Shown: positions 9,464 through 18,995 of the stretch, one piece after another
Position numbering within the stretch: position 1 is the first letter of the stretch
How the letters are laid out: each line of letters opens with the position of its first letter
The notes under the pieces: generated by a model
Database searches by the model: none
Told to the model about the DNA's origin: nothing
What the model saw: only the letters and a program-made list of their open reading frames with translations
Source of the DNA: Fulvivirga maritima
GTDB taxonomy: Bacteria; Bacteroidota; Bacteroidia; Cytophagales; Cyclobacteriaceae
Assembly: GCF_021389955.1 (NCBI RefSeq)
Contig: NZ_CP089980.1
Coordinates: 5,327,001 to 5,391,000 of the forward strand
Reading direction: 5' to 3'
Length of the DNA: 64,000 nt
Translations under genes and position numbers: made by a program

Positions 9464-10108
9464 TTAATTTTCTTGATATATCTTGGTATTACACTTTTCC
9501 TTAATTACATCATAGGCTTTCAAATCTCCCAATTCGCCGGCCTTGCTAAGATCTAAACAGCCTTGTTGTACCTGGCCGAAATCCAATCTTAGTATTCCTC
9601 TTAAGTAATAAGCATCTACATTTCTTGAGTTCAGTTCGATTATCTTGGAGCAATCATTTATTGCATCCTGATATGCTTCTAATTGTTGCTTTGCTTGCCC
9701 CCTTTTATAATACGCCTCTAATCTATCTCCATCGAATTCTATGGTAGAAGTATAGTCTGCGATTGCTCCGTAATAATCTTGTAACTTAAACTTTATATTT
9801 CCTCTTGAATAATATGCATCTGGAAACCTATCATTTTTCTCTAAACAGGTATTAAAATCCTTCATGGCACCATGTAAATCACCAAATGCCTCTTTGATCA
9901 TACCTCTCATATAATATGCCTGATAATAGTCAGGGTCTTTTTCAATAGCAGAATTAAAGCTGATTACCGCCTGCATGTACTCACGTTTCTCATAAAGAGA
10001 TTTACCCTTTTCTGTAAATTCTTTCGCGCTCTGAGACATGGCAAGAGGTATAAAACCTATAGCCAACAGTACTGTTAGTAAATATTTCATTTCGTTTTTA
10101 GTTTTCAT
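9464..10108 (-). CDS. Secreted TPR-repeat protein
   Basis: 214 residues with a cleavable signal peptide (MKYLLTVLLAIGFIPLAMSQ) followed by five consecutive TPR units of about 34 residues from residue 27 (AVISFNSAIEKDPDYYQAYYMRG, GAMKDFNTCLEK, GAIADYTSTIEF and so on). The protein is nothing but signal plus TPRs, so it is probably a periplasmic protein-binding scaffold. MKTKNEMKY gives two possible starts (10108 or 10090); the second fits the signal peptide better. It has its own terminator and converges with the DnaJ-TPR gene. The role is unknown. Confidence 0.85.
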   Translation of the reverse strand: MKTKNEMKYLLTVLLAIGFIPLAMSQSAKEFTEKGKSLYEKREYMQAVISFNSAIEKDPDYYQAYYMRGMIKEAFGDLHGAMKDFNTCLEKNDRFPDAYYSRGNIKFKLQDYYGAIADYTSTIEFDGDRLEAYYKRGQAKQQLEAYQDAINDCSKIIELNSRNVDAYYLRGILRLDFGQVQQGCLDLSKAGELGDLKAYDVIKEKCNTKIYQEN

Positions 10109-10165
10109 GGTTAAAATGGATTTGCAAAAACAATGCGGGATTTAAGAAAAAATATAAAAACCTTA

Positions 10166-11014
10166 TTATAATCCAAATATAGGTACTGCCATCCTCATCG
10201 CCTCTTCAAACTCATTTATTTTTAATCCCATATTGGGATTTCCTTTCCTTAATTCGGATATGATAGTTTCGGTAGCCATATTACCTACCAATTCATCATT
10301 GGCCATAGGGCACCCCCCAAAGCCGTTTATAGCTCCATCGAAGCGGCGGCAACCTGCCTTTTGGGCTGCCACAATTTTATCTGGAGCTGTCTCTGGTCTG
10401 GAATGTAAGTGTGCGCCAAACTCTATGTCAGGATATTGAGCTATTAAATTTTTAAATAAATAATCAATATTCTCCGGCCTGGCCACCCCAATAGTATCTG
10501 ATAAGGATATGATCTTAACTCCCATGTTATGAATCAAATCTACAAATTCAGCCACCATTTCCAGACTATATGGGTCTCCATATGGATTACCGAAACCCAT
10601 GGATAGGTAAACAACCAGTTCCTTTTTATTATTAATAACTATCTCCTGAATTTCACTTATAACATGTAATGCTTCATTAATAGTTTTGTTGGTGTTCCTT
10701 TTTTGGAAAGTCTCTGAGATGGAAAGAGGAAACCCCAGATAAGTAATCTGCTCATAATTAGTAGCCGTTTGAGCGCCTCTTTGATTAGCTATGATGGCTA
10801 GTAATTTAGTATTGGTATTACTAAGGTCTAACTGCTCCACCACTTCAGTGGTATCTCTCATCTGAGGAATGGCTTTGGGAGAAACAAAACTTCCAAAGTC
10901 CAGAGTATCAAAGCCTACCTTTAACAATTGATTGAGATAATTCACCTTATCAGCAGTAGGAATGAAGGGACCTATTCCCTGCATAGCGTCTCGGGGGCAT
11001 TCAATAATCTTCAT
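10166..11014 (-). CDS. Hydroxymethylglutaryl-CoA lyase-like TIM-barrel lyase
   Basis: 282 residues. Member of the HMGL/DRE-TIM metallolyase family, which cleaves HMG-CoA to acetyl-CoA and acetoacetate in leucine and ketone-body metabolism. Seen are the N-terminal ECPRDAMQG (the PRDxxQ metal/catalytic site; most lyases have PRDGLQ), FGSFVSPKAIPQM, the HLHSRPET metal-binding His pair late in the barrel, and the active-site loop GGCPMANDELVGNMATE with its catalytic Cys. The length is slightly short of the usual 300. The preceding TPR gene is separated by 57 bases. HMG-CoA lyase is the best call; a related 4-hydroxy-3-methylglutaryl or 3-hydroxy-acyl substrate cannot be excluded. Confidence 0.87.
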   Translation of the reverse strand: MKIIECPRDAMQGIGPFIPTADKVNYLNQLLKVGFDTLDFGSFVSPKAIPQMRDTTEVVEQLDLSNTNTKLLAIIANQRGAQTATNYEQITYLGFPLSISETFQKRNTNKTINEALHVISEIQEIVINNKKELVVYLSMGFGNPYGDPYSLEMVAEFVDLIHNMGVKIISLSDTIGVARPENIDYLFKNLIAQYPDIEFGAHLHSRPETAPDKIVAAQKAGCRRFDGAINGFGGCPMANDELVGNMATETIISELRKGNPNMGLKINEFEEAMRMAVPIFGL

Positions 11015-11036
11015 AATATTACATGAGTGTTATAAA

Positions 11037-11069
11037 CAAATTTATCATTCCCATACAAAAAAGACAAAA
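11037..11069 (-). promoter_or_regulatory. Candidate promoter of the HMG-CoA-lyase-like gene
   Basis: Minus strand TTTTG (11069-11065), 20 bases, TAAATTTG (11044-11037), a good match to the Bacteroidota consensus. The predicted transcript start is only a few bases before the ATG at 11014. Confidence 0.5.
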
Positions 11070-11167
11070 TTGTTATTGATCGATCTTTTTAGTTATTTAA
11101 GCTGATAAAAATTCCTATTTACAATTTTTAATATTTAGTTTGGAATTTAAAACTTACTTTAATTAAC

Positions 11168-12970
11168 ATGCCGCTAAATGAATTGACAAGTCAGCTGGGT
11201 ATTCACAGGGCTGCTCATTTGCTTCGCAGGGTCACTTTTGGTGCCACTAAACAGCAAATAGATGCTTTTGCCGCGCTCACACCTCAGCAGGCTGTTAATA
11301 TCTTGTTCAACACCAATTTACCAGATCCTGAATTACCCCTAGACTTAAAAACAAATGCTGAGTGGGTAATTTCTGGCAACACCGATGCTAATAGCAATGA
11401 TGAGGCATTAAGAGATTACTTTAAGGCCTGGTATATCGGCCAAATGTTGAGCATAGGTATTACAGATGACAACCTAAAACTGGCTTATGCAGCCCGTGAA
11501 AGGATTACTTTTTTTCTTCACACCCATTTCACCACTATGGAGGAAAAGGTGAACAGCAGCCGTGCCCTATATTTTCAGAATGCACTTTTCAGACTTTTCG
11601 CTCTTGACAAAGATGATGAATTGGTTGAGATTATTGATGAAGAAACCGGGCAATCCCAAGTAGAGACCGCTCCAAGAAATTTCAAAGAGCTCACCAAAAA
11701 GTTCTCTTTGGATAATGCCACGCTAAGATTTCTAGATGGTAACTTAAATGTGAAGGGGGCTCCTAATGAAAACTATGCGCGTGAAATGTTTGAGCTCTTC
11801 ACCGTGGGCCGAGGGCTAGAGGCAGTAGTAAACGAACAGACCTCTGATGAGGTAGGTGATTACTTTACCTTTAAGGAGCAAGATGTTCAAGCTGCCGCCA
11901 GGGTGCTGACCGGATTTAAGTTTGATAACGAATTTAATACAATAGATCAATACACAGGCCTACCTCAGGGTAAAGCTAACCCCGGAAGCCACTCTACACA
12001 GGCCTCTGAAAAGGAGTTTAGCGAATATTATAATGGCGAAGTAATAGATCAGGATGCTATTTTACTAGAGAATGGTCAACCCTCTCAAGAGAGTATGATA
12101 GATGAAGTAGGGCGTATGATCGACATGATCTATGAAAACGAAGAAACTGCCAAACACATCTGCCGCAAAATATATCGCTTTTTTGTTTATTATGATATTA
12201 CCGAAGAAATCAATAATACCATAATAGAAGATATGGCTCAGGTTTTTGTAAGTAATAATTACAAGTTACAACCTGTGCTGGAAGCGCTTTTTAAGAGCGA
12301 ATATTTCTATGAGGCATCTACAGATATTACAGATGATAAATTTGGAGGTATTATAAAATCACCATTAGATCTGGTACTTGGCTCACATCTGTTTTTTGAA
12401 ACATCTATACCAGATTACACTACTGAACTTGAACAGTTTTATGAATTTATAAACGGCCAGGTTATCGCCAAGCTAGAGAATCAGGGTATGAATTTCTATG
12501 AGCCTTATGAGGTTGCGGGATATGGTGCCTACCATCAATACCCCGTATTTAACAGAAATTGGATTTCTACCAATTACCTGGCATACCGCTATCAATTCAT
12601 AAGCAGACTATTTACTCCAAGTAGTGAAGATGCGCTCCCCTTAATTAACCTTCTAGATTTCGTAAAAGAGAATTTTTCATCAGAAGGTGAAGACGCGAAG
12701 CAACTGATCATAAGCATGGCTCCCTATTTATTGCCAGTAGCTCAAAATCTGGACTTTGATAGTGATCTTGACGGCCGCGGCATGACCAAGGAGAGACTTC
12801 GATTTTTCTTACAGACGTTCATTCAGTATAACGACTACAACACCGATGCTGATGCTCAAAACCTAATATGGCATGATCTGTATGTAAACAATAATTATGA
12901 TGATGCAGGCATCTATCTAAACAGACTATTTAATAGCATGCTTCAGTCTCCGGAATATCAATTGTTTTAA
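11168..12970 (+). CDS. DUF1800 family protein
   Basis: 600 residues. Begins HRAAHLLRRVTFGATKQQID, the typical DUF1800 N-terminus, with ERITFFLHTHF, ENYAREMFELFTVGRG, and AARVLTGFKF further on, all conserved in the family. Its function is not established. In Bacteroidota these proteins are nearly always encoded directly before a DUF1501 protein, as here (18-base gap), which implies that they act together, probably outside the cytoplasm. No clear signal peptide is seen at the N-terminus. The start ATG at 11168 is the first in frame after a TAA-rich leader. Confidence 0.88.
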   Translation: MPLNELTSQLGIHRAAHLLRRVTFGATKQQIDAFAALTPQQAVNILFNTNLPDPELPLDLKTNAEWVISGNTDANSNDEALRDYFKAWYIGQMLSIGITDDNLKLAYAARERITFFLHTHFTTMEEKVNSSRALYFQNALFRLFALDKDDELVEIIDEETGQSQVETAPRNFKELTKKFSLDNATLRFLDGNLNVKGAPNENYAREMFELFTVGRGLEAVVNEQTSDEVGDYFTFKEQDVQAAARVLTGFKFDNEFNTIDQYTGLPQGKANPGSHSTQASEKEFSEYYNGEVIDQDAILLENGQPSQESMIDEVGRMIDMIYENEETAKHICRKIYRFFVYYDITEEINNTIIEDMAQVFVSNNYKLQPVLEALFKSEYFYEASTDITDDKFGGIIKSPLDLVLGSHLFFETSIPDYTTELEQFYEFINGQVIAKLENQGMNFYEPYEVAGYGAYHQYPVFNRNWISTNYLAYRYQFISRLFTPSSEDALPLINLLDFVKENFSSEGEDAKQLIISMAPYLLPVAQNLDFDSDLDGRGMTKERLRFFLQTFIQYNDYNTDADAQNLIWHDLYVNNNYDDAGIYLNRLFNSMLQSPEYQLF

Positions 12971-12988
12971 CTATTCTACTAACAGAAT

Positions 12989-14728
12989 ATGAAAAGAAGA
13001 AATTTTTTAAAAAGTGTACCATTAGCTGCCGGAGGCGCATTTGCCATTAATAGCATTCCTATGCACGTTCTGGCAAAAGAAAACAGAATACTGAGAGCCG
13101 CTGAGCTTAATGACAATGATCGGGTATTAGTAATTATACAGCTTCATGGTGGTAATGATGGATTAAACTCTGTAATACCGGTGAATCAATATGATCTGTA
13201 TTACAACCTGAGACCAAACATAGCTATTCCGGCAAAAAATAGCGCCAGAAGATATATCCCATTAGACTCTACTTTTTCTGATGAATCAAAACTAGTAGGT
13301 CTGCACCCAGACATGACAGGTATTAAGAGCATGTATGACACAGGGAAAATCAATATTGTCCAAGGTGTTTCCTATCCCAAAAACAATGGTTCTCATTTTA
13401 GAGGAAGAGACATCTGGTTAATGGGAGCTGGTTTTGACAGGTATGAAGATTCAGGATGGGTTGGTAGATATTTATCCAAGCAATATGCTCCTGAGCAGTA
13501 CCCTGACGATTTCCCTAATGCCAATATGCCAGACCCTCTAGCTATTGAATTAGGTAGTGACGTATCTTTGCTTTTTCACCAGAAGGGAAACATACCTACC
13601 TCTGTTTCATTACCCAATAACCCAGAGGCTTTTGTAGAAGTTCTTAATGGACTGGTTGGGTTTGATGATGTAGAACTGGATCCGAGAGGCCTCCCTCCTG
13701 CTTATTTGCAGAACTCTCCTTATTATAAAGAAATGGAGTGGATATTGGGGCTGGAAGATAAAACAGAACAGTACGCAGAGCGACTTCTCAATGTATACAA
13801 TAACGCCCCTGCAACCAGTGTTCCTTACCCAGAGACCTATCCTTTTAGTGCCCCTAAAAGCTACCAAAGAAACGGCCTTTCTGGTCAATTACAAGTGGTA
13901 AGCAGACTTATCTCAGGTGGAGCTAAAACCAAAGTTTACATGGTAAAAATCGGTGGCTTTGACACCCATGCAGACCAAGTAGAAAGTCATGATTCTACTA
14001 TGGGATTGCACGCTGCACTCATGTACCATATCAGCTCCGCTATGCAAGCATTCCAGGCAGACCTAAGGGCCAGAGGCATAGAAGACCGGGTAGTGACTAT
14101 GACCATTTCTGAATTTGGAAGAAGAATAAAATCTAATGGAAGTTATGGTACCGATCATGGTAAAGGCGGACCGATGTTCTTATTCGGAAAGTATGTAAAA
14201 GGAGGTGTAACTGGCACCAACATGGACCTTACTGGTGGCCCCGCCAATGTAGACATGCAATATGACTACAGACAAATCTATGCTAACCTGCTCCATGATT
14301 GGTTAAAGGTACCTAAAGATCAGCTGGGAGGCCTTAACGATGGTATAGTTATGGGTAATGACACTGACACTAACTTCTATGATGGCCCCAAAGAAGATGG
14401 TGATGGCTTCTATGAACCACTCAACCTTTTTGATGAGACTATAACCGGAACTGAAGGCTTTTTCAATGAGCGATTTGCTTTGCGCAATGCTTACCCTAAC
14501 CCTGCAAAAGGCCAAACCACTATGTCATTTTACATTAACAGTGAAGTGATGGTTAATCTTAAAATTATAGACATCAAAGGCAAAACGGTTAAGACTATCA
14601 TGCAGGAGCAAAAAAGTCCGGGAGAACATGAGGTAAATGTGAATCTTGCAGACATAGAACCTGGTATGTATTTCTATCAGATAGATGCAGGTTTACTACA
14701 AGAAACCAAAAAACTCATTATTCAATAA
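12989..14728 (+). CDS. DUF1501 protein with type IX secretion sorting domain
   Basis: 579 residues. The N-terminus is Tat-like (MKRRNFLKSVPLAAGGAFA), followed by the DUF1501 (sulfatase/alkaline-phosphatase-like) domain with LVIIQLHGGNDGLNSVIP, GSHFRGRDIWLMG, MVKIGGFDTHADQ, TISEFGRR and GTDHGKGGPMFLFG. The C-terminal 80 residues (ALRNAYPNPAKG, then GMYFYQIDAG, ending KKLIIQ) form a type A T9SS sorting domain, so the protein should be moved over the outer membrane and attached or released. Pairs with the DUF1800 protein upstream. Enzymatic activity is unknown; the conserved Asp/His residues suggest metal-dependent hydrolysis. Confidence 0.9.
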   Translation: MKRRNFLKSVPLAAGGAFAINSIPMHVLAKENRILRAAELNDNDRVLVIIQLHGGNDGLNSVIPVNQYDLYYNLRPNIAIPAKNSARRYIPLDSTFSDESKLVGLHPDMTGIKSMYDTGKINIVQGVSYPKNNGSHFRGRDIWLMGAGFDRYEDSGWVGRYLSKQYAPEQYPDDFPNANMPDPLAIELGSDVSLLFHQKGNIPTSVSLPNNPEAFVEVLNGLVGFDDVELDPRGLPPAYLQNSPYYKEMEWILGLEDKTEQYAERLLNVYNNAPATSVPYPETYPFSAPKSYQRNGLSGQLQVVSRLISGGAKTKVYMVKIGGFDTHADQVESHDSTMGLHAALMYHISSAMQAFQADLRARGIEDRVVTMTISEFGRRIKSNGSYGTDHGKGGPMFLFGKYVKGGVTGTNMDLTGGPANVDMQYDYRQIYANLLHDWLKVPKDQLGGLNDGIVMGNDTDTNFYDGPKEDGDGFYEPLNLFDETITGTEGFFNERFALRNAYPNPAKGQTTMSFYINSEVMVNLKIIDIKGKTVKTIMQEQKSPGEHEVNVNLADIEPGMYFYQIDAGLLQETKKLIIQ

Positions 14729-14768
14729 AATCGATTTTTATAACACAACTTCTACCAAACCATAAATA

Positions 14769-15657
14769 ATGAAGTACCTATTAGCAGTCTTGGTATGCAT
14801 GCTGATGCTGATGAGCCACAGCTTCACATACGGTCAAAAAAAAGAACCGTATGTATTCTGGCTACCAGACAAAAAGACCGCAACCAAACGATAAATTTAT
14901 GAACACCCAATGGTGGTTAGGCTTCCGTGCAGGAGCCAACATAAGTGAGGTAAGCCCTACCACCTCCTATAGTGCTTTTAGTCCAATTAATTATAATGCC
15001 TCCAGAACTGAAAAGGAGTATAACACGCTGGGTATGGATCAGCTAAGTGGCCAGGCAGGTATAGAGATCACCTTATATCATAAAGGTTTTTCTTTCAGTT
15101 TGCAGCCTAATTACCGCAGGCAGCGCTACTCCTACTCCAACCTATACCAATGGAATGGAGCCAATGGCAACAGCCTTACCATACAATATGACCAGGAGAA
15201 CCTATTGGATTATATTGAATTTCCTTTATTCATTAAATATGATCTCACTAGAGAGAACATCAGGCCATTTATTCAATTTGGAGGGTATTGTGGCACCCTG
15301 GTTGGGGCCAACAAACACCTTAAGACCTCAGGTATAGATAATGCCTCAGGTGGTGCCGGCCCTTTTGATAATGAGGAAACCACCATTGGAGCAAAAGACA
15401 CTTACATTAAATCATCAGTAGGTATTGCAGGGGGTATTGGAGTAAGTTATGACTTTTGGAACCTGAGACTGGTTTTTGATGCCACCTACCGATATGGCAT
15501 GAATAATATTGCCAATGTGAAAAATCGGTATTCTGAAAATGAGCTTACTGGCATAGGCGATGCCCTTGATGATATAGAAATGAGAAACGTATCTATCAAC
15601 TTTGCCTTGCTATTTCCTCTCCGATTCATAAGCAAAAATTATGATTCGTTTAACTAA
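14769..15657 (+). pseudogene. Outer-membrane beta-barrel (PorT/OmpW-like) gene, frameshifted after the signal peptide
   Basis: An ATG at 14769 starts a good signal peptide (MKYLLAVLVCMLMLMSHSF, then TYGQ) that runs out of frame at the A8 run 14836-14843. The mature part continues in the +1 frame (QTKRPQPNDKF, WWLGFRAGANISEV) to 15657 with alternating hydrophobic strands (FIQFGGY, RLVFDATYRYG, FALLFPLRF) typical of an outer-membrane barrel of about 290 residues. Seven As would give a continuous signal-plus-barrel protein. The mature frame has an ATG at 14851, but that product would lack a signal. The gene follows the DUF1501 gene by 40 bases and precedes a lipoprotein gene, so it is probably part of the same exported set. 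Confidence 0.75.
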
Positions 15658-15685
15658 TTGTCTATTAAGGATTTTAATAATACCA

Positions 15686-16897
15686 ATGAAAAACATATAC
15701 CATCTTCTTTTACTCGCATGTATATCTTTTGCTATAAGCAGTTGTGATATAGGAGATAATGAAGCTGACCCGGCCTCTTCTTTCTTGAAGATCTATGATC
15801 ACAATGACTATGAAGCCTCATACATACCTATCGATATTAAGCAAACTAGTGATGGCGGGTACCTCATACTGGCTGCCACCCAAAAAGACAGCTACTTTGC
15901 CGGTGTAAGGCTAATGAAGGTAGACGAGCAGGGAGAGTTTGAGCAAGAACAAGATTTAAGCGATGAATATGTTCACCCTGTAGGTGAATTAATGAAAATC
16001 AATGGCAATTTCTACTTCATGGCTATGCGCGAGTCTGATTTAAGAGCTTTCATTTTTATGGTAGACAATACAGGTACTTTAGCCGATCCTATTGAAACGC
16101 AGTTTACCTCGCCATTGGCTACTTCTGCCACCACAGAAGGCAACATCCTGCTTTTAAGCTATAGTAATAGTGATTTATTGACCGTATGCTCAGAGTTATC
16201 AGTTGCGGGAGCTGTATCCCGGTCCGCTTCGTTTACTATTGGCGCCGGCACTTCAGAAGATGGTGAGCCTGCAAGAACTATTCTGGATGGCTTTAAAACT
16301 ACAGGCCCTAAGCCCCCTTATGCCATCGGAAAAATGAATAACCAGACCTATTACTTCAATGGATTTTATAATTATACCCTCTCACTGGTTTTCACCAGTT
16401 TAAATGAAGATGATGATGTTCAAGGTGTGTTGCAGGGAGTTCACAGAGAATCGGCCATAAGCTCAGTAATACAATTGGCTAATAATACCATCTCTCTAAG
16501 CCGTTATAACTCAGGAGACAATTATGTGGTACCCAGAACAGAATTAGAGTCATTAAGCATTAGATCTGTTGATGACCTAGAAGGAAATACCTTTCCAGAA
16601 CTAGTAAGCAATGCCCCGGTTATGGTAAAATCCATTTCAATTAACGGAACAGAGACCGCTCTATTTGCCAGTAATACTAAAAATGGACAGATAGTGCTAC
16701 TCGCTTTCGAGGCCAGTAGTGGAACACTGGTAGGCACTAAATACTTAGGCTTTGGAAACACCTATGAAGTCGCTGGATTTTCAAAAACAGAAGATGAAGG
16801 ACTTGTAGTACTAGGCCGTTCTTATTTAACAGGAAGGTTTGCCCGAATCTGCGTTTTTAAATTGAGTGATGAAGAACTTAAGGAGTTGGTAGATTAG
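15686..16897 (+). CDS. Lipoprotein of unknown function with beta-propeller-like repeats
   Basis: 403 residues from the ATG at 15686, which gives a clean lipoprotein signal (MKNIYHLLLLACISFAISSC). An upstream in-frame start at 15641 would bury the signal and overlaps the barrel gene. The mature part repeats blocks such as QTSDGGYLILAAT, KINGNFYFMAM and KTEDEGLVVLGRS, similar to the blades of beta-propeller domains in Bacteroidota surface proteins. No enzyme motif is seen. It closes the DUF1800-DUF1501-barrel run. Confidence 0.7.
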   Translation: MKNIYHLLLLACISFAISSCDIGDNEADPASSFLKIYDHNDYEASYIPIDIKQTSDGGYLILAATQKDSYFAGVRLMKVDEQGEFEQEQDLSDEYVHPVGELMKINGNFYFMAMRESDLRAFIFMVDNTGTLADPIETQFTSPLATSATTEGNILLLSYSNSDLLTVCSELSVAGAVSRSASFTIGAGTSEDGEPARTILDGFKTTGPKPPYAIGKMNNQTYYFNGFYNYTLSLVFTSLNEDDDVQGVLQGVHRESAISSVIQLANNTISLSRYNSGDNYVVPRTELESLSIRSVDDLEGNTFPELVSNAPVMVKSISINGTETALFASNTKNGQIVLLAFEASSGTLVGTKYLGFGNTYEVAGFSKTEDEGLVVLGRSYLTGRFARICVFKLSDEELKELVD

Positions 16898-17442
16898 GAA
16901 AAAGGGAGATAAGCTTCCATAAGCCCGGTCTTTGCTTCGAGTTGCCTACCAATTACATTATAAGCAAATAGCATATAAAATATCAAAACAGTTAAGATGT
17001 GATAAATTATGAATCAGCACCGATCGTCTACACTTCGACGCGGCTCAGTGTGACTCGCCTTGAGTTTCATCTTACTGTACCGTCGTGCGATGAAATAGGA
17101 TTGAAAAACAGGCTTTTCTCAAGTCCTTAGTGGCAGTTCATGACTATGAAATGCTTCAGTGAGCGGAAGACCTCACAGCAAGAAAGAGTTTTTTGTTACT
17201 TTTTTGATCGATTGTAAAAAAGTAAAGAGCCTAAGCGATGGAACACAGAGACTAGATAATCCAAAGTGACTGGTATTTGAAAAATCTAACTTAATAGAAT
17301 AGATTGATGTATACCTTCAAACCAATGATTTGTCATTCTGCTTGGTACGATTGAAACAAATGTTAGGTCTCAGCATGACCTCTAGTCAAATAAGTCAATA
17401 TGATTCAAAGAGTTTAACTTTTTGTTTGCATAAAAACCGCAG
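16898..17442. other. Gene-free stretch with dispersed repeats
   Basis: No ORF with coding character. It holds one copy of a repeat shared with 35341-35380 (17009-17052, ATGAATCAG..CCGATC.TCTAC.CTTCGAC) and a perfect hairpin TTACTTTTTT-(10)-AAAAAAGTAA at 17196-17225. Both look like scattered intergenic palindromes rather than regulatory sites. Confidence 0.6.
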
Positions 17443-17484
17443 AAAAAAAAGCCCCGCAAGAATAATTCTTGCGGGGCTTTTTTG
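17443..17484. terminator. Bidirectional rho-independent terminator
   Basis: Perfect 13-bp arms (GCCCCGCAAGAAT and its complement, 17451-17477) flanked by eight As on the left and six Ts on the right. It ends the heat-shock gene on the minus strand and any readthrough from the left. Confidence 0.9.
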
Positions 17485-17496
17485 TGATGTAAAATC

Positions 17497-17892
17497 TTAC
17501 ATACTGATATCAATATCTATATTTCTATGAAAATCGGTCTGCATATCATCATAAGGTAGAATTACCTTTAAAACGCCATCTTCATAATTAGCATTTATCC
17601 CCATCTTGTCTATATGAGGTTCTAAAGTATGTGACAGTACCACGTGAGGTACTACAAACTCCTGCTGACTGGCGTCAAAGACTACGTTATGATATATGAT
17701 AAGATTGCCATTGATAACTTCTACTCTAAGTTCTTCAGGACTAACTCCTGGAACTCTTGAATTAATCTGTTTATAATTATCTGATTTCTTTATTTGTACC
17801 TGGGGAGATATGCTGCCTCCGTTGAAGGTATTCATAATATCCGCGCTCTGCAAAACTTTTCTCACCCAGTTCATATCATGATCATATTTCAT
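17497..17892 (-). CDS. Small heat-shock protein, Hsp20/alpha-crystallin family
   Basis: 131 residues from the ATG at 17892, chosen because GGAGG lies 5 bases upstream; an ATG at 17904 is the alternative. The alpha-crystallin domain spans about residues 30-120 with INSRVPGVSPEELRVEVING and a late YEDGVLKVILPY, equivalent to the A-x-x-x-n-G-v-L region. Such proteins hold unfolding proteins in ATP-independent oligomers. The sequence is divergent and the usual C-terminal I-x-I/V motif may be represented by the terminal IDIDI. Two short palindromes lie upstream (17951-17961 and 17970-17982). Confidence 0.8.
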   Translation of the reverse strand: MKYDHDMNWVRKVLQSADIMNTFNGGSISPQVQIKKSDNYKQINSRVPGVSPEELRVEVINGNLIIYHNVVFDASQQEFVVPHVVLSHTLEPHIDKMGINANYEDGVLKVILPYDDMQTDFHRNIDIDISM

Positions 17893-17994
17893 AATGTCCT
17901 CCATTGTTTTGCTGTTTAAACAACAAGAGTTATACCAATGGAATATTAAAGACATTATGTCTACATCGCTGACACATTGTCAAAATTCAAAATC

Positions 17995-18948
17995 TTAGAA
18001 AAGCTCTTTGGCTATTTCATAAACAGAGTTTGATTTGCCCATAGAATAGTAATGTAAAACAGGCACGCCAAAATCAACCAGCTCTTTTGACTGCTGAATA
18101 GTCCATTCTATACCTACTTGCTTCACTTCTTCATTGGTCTTGCATTTGTCCACCGCATCAGCCAGCTCTTCTGGTAGGTCTATGTAAAAAATCCTTGGCA
18201 GCACATTAAGCTGACGCTTAGTGGTAAGTGGCTTCAGGCCTGGAATAATAGGCACATTGATTCCAGCTTCTCTACACTGCTTCACAAACTCAAAGAATTT
18301 ATTATTATCAAAAAACATTTGAGTTACAATATAATCTGCTCCTAAATCTACCTTCATTTTAAGGTATTTAAGGTCTACTTTAAGATTTGGGGCCGCAAAG
18401 TGCTTTTCAGGATAGCCCGCTACACCTATACAGAAATCAGTGTGATTGGCATTTAAAAGTTCATCATCCTGATACTGGCCATTATTCATTTTAACTACTT
18501 GCTCAATGAGTTCCGAAGCATACTTATGTCCACCTCTTTCAGCTACAAACATAGATTCCGTTTTGATAGCATCCCCTTGAAGTAAAAGAACATTATCGAT
18601 ACCCAGGAAATCCAAATCTATAAGTGCGTTTTCGGTCTCTTCCTTAGTAAAGCCGCCACAAATAATATGCGGTACTGTATCTACATTATACTTGTTTTTA
18701 ATGGCCGCACAAATACCTACAGTCCCTGGTCTCTTTCTGATTGATTTCTTCTCAAGCAAACCATTTTCATGCTTCTTATACACAAACTCCTCTCTGTGGT
18801 AGGTTACATCTATAAAGGGAGGATTAAACTCCATTAAAGGATCTATGTGCTTATATAATTTGTGAATGTTTTCCCCTTTTAGAGGCGGCAATATCTCAAA
18901 TGAGAACAGTGTCTTTTTAGCATTAGCAATATGCTCTGTAATCTTCAT
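17995..18948 (-). CDS. metF: 5,10-methylenetetrahydrofolate reductase
   Basis: 317 residues. Reduces 5,10-methylene-THF to 5-methyl-THF, the methyl donor used by MetH. The flavin TIM-barrel signature is complete: FSFEILPPLKG with the catalytic Glu, IDVTYHREE, PHIICGGFTKEETENALIDL, LLLQGDA, and IVTQMFFDNNKF. It lies 47 bases downstream of metH on the same strand without a terminator between them, so both should be controlled by the SAM-I riboswitch upstream of metH. Confidence 0.96.
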   Translation of the reverse strand: MKITEHIANAKKTLFSFEILPPLKGENIHKLYKHIDPLMEFNPPFIDVTYHREEFVYKKHENGLLEKKSIRKRPGTVGICAAIKNKYNVDTVPHIICGGFTKEETENALIDLDFLGIDNVLLLQGDAIKTESMFVAERGGHKYASELIEQVVKMNNGQYQDDELLNANHTDFCIGVAGYPEKHFAAPNLKVDLKYLKMKVDLGADYIVTQMFFDNNKFFEFVKQCREAGINVPIIPGLKPLTTKRQLNVLPRIFYIDLPEELADAVDKCKTNEEVKQVGIEWTIQQSKELVDFGVPVLHYYSMGKSNSVYEIAKELF

Positions 18949-18995
18949 GATTTATAAATTTGTATGTCACCTTAAATGACATTATTTTCTAATTG

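Noticed and set aside
14851-15657. Barrel gene starting at the ATG at 14851
   Set aside because: That product would lack a signal peptide, while a perfect one lies just upstream in the other frame.
17330-17530. 66-codon plus-strand frame over the bidirectional terminator
   Set aside because: Runs through a strong terminator and into the antisense of the heat-shock gene.
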